Shown: positions 5,391 through 7,978 of the stretch, in pieces
How positions within the stretch are numbered: the first letter of the stretch is position 1
How the letters are laid out: each line of letters begins with the position of its first letter
NCBI GenBank assembly: GCA_040005095.1
Contig: JBDTZN010000086.1
Coordinates: 1 to 7,978 of the forward strand
Direction of reading: 5' to 3'
From: UBA5186 sp040005095
GTDB taxonomy: Bacteria > Actinomycetota > Thermoleophilia > Gaiellales > Gaiellaceae
Length of the DNA: 7,978 nt
Program-made: the position numbers and the translations under genes
The notes under the pieces: model-generated
What the model saw: the letters and a program-made list of their open reading frames with translations, nothing else
What the model was told of the DNA's origin: nothing
Databases searched by the model: none

Positions 5391-6539
5391 GTGGTCCTCA
5401 CGGCCGTCGCGGCCGGGCTGTCGGCGGTCCATGGCCTCTCGCTCCTGGCCTACGCGCGGCTCGCGACGGCCATCGGCGCGGCGGTCGCGCTCGGCCTCTT
5501 CCTCGTCTCGGGCGAGCGCGAGCGGCACGAGCGCGCCGAGGGCGAGCTCGCTGCGCAGGCCTCGTTCCTGGAGTCCCTGGTGGATTCGATGCGGGCGATC
5601 GCCGGGACGACGGAGTCCCGGGCGATCCTGGAGCAGGCGCGCGAGGAGGCGGAGCGGCTGTTCGGCGCGCGGGCGCGCCTTCTCTCGGCCGAGCAGGAGG
5701 CGAAGGCGCCGCAGGGGCTGCGCACGATGACGATCCCGCTCGACGCACGAGCCGACGGCGTGGTGGCGCTACGGCTCGAGCGCGACACGGTTTTCCCGCG
5801 TGGCGATGCTGTGCGCGCGACCGTGCTGGCCGACTTCGCAGCACGGGCGAGCGAGAACGCGCGCCTGCTCGCGGAGGCGAAAGTGCGCGAAGCGGAGCGT
5901 TCGGCGCTCTCGGATCAGCTGATCACCGCCGAGCAGGAGGAGCGGCGCCGGCTCGCGCTCTACCTCCACGACACCGTCGTCCAGTCGCTCTCGGGGATCG
6001 CGCTGATGCTCGACGCCGGCCTCGGGTCGGTCGAGGAGGGGCGCGCCGACGAGGGGCGCTCGATCATCAGCGGCGCGCTCGACCGGCACCGGACGGCGAT
6101 CAAGGCGCTGCGCGACCTCTCGTTCAACCTCGAGCCAGTCGTGCTGCGCGACCAGGGCTTCGCGCCCGCGGTCAAGGCGCTCGCGGAGCAACTCGCACTC
6201 GTGAACGAGATCCAGATCGACGTCGACGTCGAGGCCGCCGAGACCATGACCGAGCAGGCGCAGGCGGCGCTCTACCAGATCATCCGCGAGGCGCTGCACC
6301 AGGCCATCCGTCGCGGGCCGCCGACGCACGTCGGCGTGCGGATCGAACGGCGCCCCGACGGCGCGACCGAGACCGTCGTCTCGGATGACGCGCCCGGCGA
6401 GCGGCGACGCCGGAGCTTCGAGGCGATCGAAGAGCGGGCGCGCACGCTGAACGGGCGCCTCGAGGTCGAGCAGGGCTCGGACGGCGGGACAGCGGTCCGC
6501 GTCGTGCTGCCGCCGTACTCGGTGAGTCGCTCGGAGTAG
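5391..6539 (+). CDS. HisKA_3 sensor histidine kinase with degenerate ATP-binding domain
   Basis: Numbered from the GTG at 5391 (382 residues), the protein has two short membrane helices (about 2-15 and 24-40), a charged linker, a GAF-like sensor region (about 60-160), a coiled coil, then the HisKA_3 dimerisation domain with RRLALYLHDTVVQ (phospho-acceptor His193, Asp194). The HATPase region (about 285-375) is unusual: the N-box reads REALHQAIRRG where REALxNAxxH is expected, the G1 box reads DDAPG in place of DDGxG, and the glycines of the GLxGMxER box are absent (SFEAIEERA). It may be a weak kinase, phosphatase-biased or dependent on a partner. The frame is open upstream to 5328; starting at the ATC at 5349 would add 14 residues, RSRTR followed by a full first membrane helix, and fits the strong ribosome binding site. 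It likely pairs with the NarL-type regulator upstream. Confidence 0.88.
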   Translation: MVLTAVAAGLSAVHGLSLLAYARLATAIGAAVALGLFLVSGERERHERAEGELAAQASFLESLVDSMRAIAGTTESRAILEQAREEAERLFGARARLLSAEQEAKAPQGLRTMTIPLDARADGVVALRLERDTVFPRGDAVRATVLADFAARASENARLLAEAKVREAERSALSDQLITAEQEERRRLALYLHDTVVQSLSGIALMLDAGLGSVEEGRADEGRSIISGALDRHRTAIKALRDLSFNLEPVVLRDQGFAPAVKALAEQLALVNEIQIDVDVEAAETMTEQAQAALYQIIREALHQAIRRGPPTHVGVRIERRPDGATETVVSDDAPGERRRRSFEAIEERARTLNGRLEVEQGSDGGTAVRVVLPPYSVSRSE

Positions 6540-6542
6540 ACT
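6537..6542 (+). promoter_or_regulatory. Candidate -10 of the 61-codon gene
   Basis: TAGACT overlaps the TAG stop of the histidine kinase and lies 7 nt before a GTG start, compatible with a leaderless transcript. Confidence 0.4.
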
Positions 6543-6549
6543 CCGCGCC

Positions 6550-6735
6550 GTGTCGGAGGGGACGTATCTGCTGTTCGTCTGGACGCCGAACGGCTACGAG
6601 TTGCGCGAGCAGCAGGGCGAGCTGCCCGAGCCGGGCGCCGAGATCGAAGTGGGCGAGCAGCGCCTGCGCGTGACGAAGATCGCGCCGTCTCCCTTGCCGG
6701 GCGACTCGCGGCTCTGCGCTTACCTGATGCTGTAG
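6550..6735 (+). CDS. Small hypothetical protein (61 aa)
   Basis: I do not recognise this protein. It looks like a compact all-beta domain: alternating strands LLFVWTPNGYEL, then GAEIEVGEQRLRVTKIAPSPLP and a final hydrophobic CAYLML. No signal peptide, membrane helix or metal motif is visible. The GTG start lies 10 nt after the kinase stop, lacks a clear ribosome binding site and has TAGACT 7 nt upstream, so translation may be leaderless or coupled to the kinase. Its last 16 bases overlap the end of the flavoprotein gene on the other strand. The pattern of a GEQ-xLxVxKIAPSPLPGD turn looks like a conserved small domain, which argues for a real gene, but no function can be assigned. Confidence 0.65.
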   Translation: MSEGTYLLFVWTPNGYELREQQGELPEPGAEIEVGEQRLRVTKIAPSPLPGDSRLCAYLML

Positions 6736-7799
6736 GTCTCAGCGGCGATTCGGCCGAAGACGAGCGCCGCCGCGAGGCCGCTCGCGTAGCCGCCCGTCGA
6801 GATCCCGCCGACATCGGCTCCTGCGGCGTACAGATCCGGGACCGGCGCGCCGGCGCTGTCCACGACCCGCGCCTGGGGATCGACGCGCAGGCCGCCGATC
6901 GTGTGCGTGATCGCAGGCGCGACGCGGACGGCCAGCTTCGTGCCGGGCGGCACTTCGAACGGCAGCTCCTCGGGTGGGGTCGCCGTCGGCGCCGTAGTCG
7001 CGATCTCGGCGACCGTGCGGTCGCGGACCGTCTGTGCCAGCGCCTCGTCGTCGAGCAAGTACCAGGCCTTCGCGCCGGGCTGTCGCGCCGTCGTCTGGAC
7101 GAGGTCGTTCTCCGACCACGAGACCGTGCCGTCGAAGAACGCTTCGCCCTGCTCGTTCACGACCGTCGCGTACCGCCCGTAGAGCTGCGCGAGCGGGACG
7201 AACTCGGCCTCGCCGAAGTCGACGTCGGCCATGTTGCGCCCGTAGAACTCGTCCAGGCCGGCCGAGACGTCCGCGGCGCGAGCGAGGGCGTGCTCGAGCC
7301 CATCGCCGGCGCTCCACGGGTTGGCGCGCAGCCTGAGCGGCGCCGCCGGCCGGATGTGGCGCTCGACGAGCGCCGGGCTGCCCTGAAAACCACCGGTCGC
7401 GAGCAGCAACGGCCCGTCCGGCAGCTCGGCCGAGCGGAACTGCGGCTCGACCGCAGCGACGCGAAGGAGCGCGTCGGCGAGGCCGCTCGGGTCGAAGCGA
7501 AGGCCGACGGTGCGCGGATTTCCCGTCTCCTCCCACACGACCGGCGCGCCGAGTGAGCGCAGCCAGTCGAGCGCGTCGTCCAGCCGCTCGACCACCTGCT
7601 GTTGGAGGGCGGGATCGCCACCGGGGCATTCCTGGCGGAAGTCCTCGAGCGTGCGGAAGCGCCAGATCACGCAGCTCGAGAGGAGCATCGACCCGCCGAT
7701 GCGGTCGCCCTTCTCCAGCAGGCGCATGTCGAGCCCGAGCTCGCGCGCGCGGGCGGCCGCGGCGAGTCCGGCCATGCCGGCTCCCGCGATGGTGAGCAC
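6720..7799 (-). CDS. FAD-binding oxidoreductase (FAD_binding_2 / fumarate-reductase-like)
   Basis: The 359-residue protein opens with a Rossmann dinucleotide motif GAGMAGLAAA (6-15) and an acidic ribose contact Glu29 in RLLEKGDRIGGS. LLLATGGFQG (131-140) and the C-terminal THTIGGLRVD (298-307) and LYAAGADVGGISTGGYASGLAAALVFGR (given in parts from 323) are characteristic of the succinate dehydrogenase/fumarate reductase and ketosteroid-dehydrogenase-like flavoproteins. It is clearly shorter than usual (450 residues or more). The segment between LADALLRVA and the ATGG strand is only about 16 residues, where relatives usually carry a longer beta-rich stretch. No signal peptide is seen, so it is probably cytoplasmic. 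The substrate is unknown. The GTG start directly follows the TAA of the upstream VOC gene, indicating coupled translation. The 3' end overlaps the 61-codon gene by 16 bp. Confidence 0.92.
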   Translation of the reverse strand: MLTIAGAGMAGLAAAARARELGLDMRLLEKGDRIGGSMLLSSCVIWRFRTLEDFRQECPGGDPALQQQVVERLDDALDWLRSLGAPVVWEETGNPRTVGLRFDPSGLADALLRVAAVEPQFRSAELPDGPLLLATGGFQGSPALVERHIRPAAPLRLRANPWSAGDGLEHALARAADVSAGLDEFYGRNMADVDFGEAEFVPLAQLYGRYATVVNEQGEAFFDGTVSWSENDLVQTTARQPGAKAWYLLDDEALAQTVRDRTVAEIATTAPTATPPEELPFEVPPGTKLAVRVAPAITHTIGGLRVDPQARVVDSAGAPVPDLYAAGADVGGISTGGYASGLAAALVFGRIAAETYSIR

Positions 7800-7978
7800 T
7801 TAGGTCAGCGAAAAGGTTGGCTTGTGCTCGACGTACTCGACGCGCACGCGCTCGGGGCCCCACACGAATACCGCAAGCGTGTTGGCGGCGTCGACCACGT
7901 TGTCGATCTCGATCCCGAGCTCGTTGGCCTCGGCGATGTGCTGGTCGGCGGAGTCGACGAGCACGGCAAGATGGTTCA
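7800..7978 (-). CDS. VOC (glyoxalase/dioxygenase-like) protein, C-terminal part only
   Basis: The frame runs in from the right edge and ends with TAA at 7802-7800; 58 complete residues are visible. They start NHLAVLVDSADQHIAEANELG and end with a strand PERVRVEYVEHKPTFSLT. This matches the second beta-alpha-beta-beta-beta module of vicinal-oxygen-chelate proteins: an HLA strand giving a His ligand, a helix covering the active site, and a last strand with the Glu ligand in VEYVE. The N-terminal half lies outside the window, so the type (glyoxalase, dioxygenase or resistance protein) is open. The stop is immediately followed by the GTG of the flavoprotein gene. The two are one transcription unit and may act on the same small molecule, which is inference only. 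Confidence 0.82.
   Translation of the reverse strand, partial: NHLAVLVDSADQHIAEANELGIEIDNVVDAANTLAVFVWGPERVRVEYVEHKPTFSLT

Noticed and set aside
6739..7863. Minus-strand open frame of 374 codons
   Set aside because: It is a frame-shifted shadow of the FAD oxidoreductase and the VOC end, Arg/Gly/Ala-rich and without motifs.
1..7978. tRNA, rRNA, CRISPR array, transposase or integrase
   Set aside because: No cloverleaf-like sequence, regularly spaced repeats, or recognisable recombinase motifs were seen on either strand.

Overview
The window is dense, GC-rich bacterial DNA with frequent GTG starts, very short intergenic gaps and overlapping genes. Gene content (a CysM/JAMM pair, an Rv2578c-type radical SAM protein, NarL-type two-component genes, a CorC-type protein) and GC level suggest an actinobacterium. 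A Thermoleophilia-like lineage (Solirubrobacterales/Gaiellales) is my best guess, inferred from general resemblance and not from a marker gene.

Left part (1-1721): the 3' part of a CysM-type cysteine synthase overlaps an M67/JAMM metallopeptidase. This pair recalls the mycobacterial mec-cysO-cysM route, in which sulfur is carried on a small ubiquitin-like protein. After the peptidase comes an odd interval of about 500 bp. It holds a small minus-strand coiled-coil ORF, a stretch without a convincing gene, and a diverged second copy of the peptidase gene's last codons. It looks like the scar of an integration or of a decayed paralogue.

Middle (1722-4553): a minus-strand operon encodes a CNNM/CBS/CorC_HlyC membrane protein and, 4 nt downstream, a GNAT acetyltransferase. 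Divergent to it is a radical SAM protein of the spore-photoproduct-lyase-like/Rv2578c group. Its promoter carries a perfect 12-bp palindrome matching the Gram-positive LexA box, directly before a -10 element and a GTG start, so it is probably an SOS-controlled, leaderless gene.

Right part (4554-6735): a NarL/FixJ response regulator and a membrane-anchored HisKA_3 histidine kinase, separated by GC-rich hairpins, form a likely two-component pair. The kinase keeps its phospho-acceptor His but has a strongly degenerate ATP-binding domain, and its best ribosome binding site points to an ATC codon. A 61-codon hypothetical gene follows.

Far right (6720-7978): a minus-strand pair with no gap encodes the end of a VOC (glyoxalase-like) protein and a compact FAD-binding oxidoreductase, whose 3' end overlaps the 61-codon gene tail to tail.

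Four genes have a TAnnnT hexamer 6-9 nt before the start codon, suggesting that leaderless transcription is common here. No tRNA, rRNA, CRISPR array or intact mobile element was seen.
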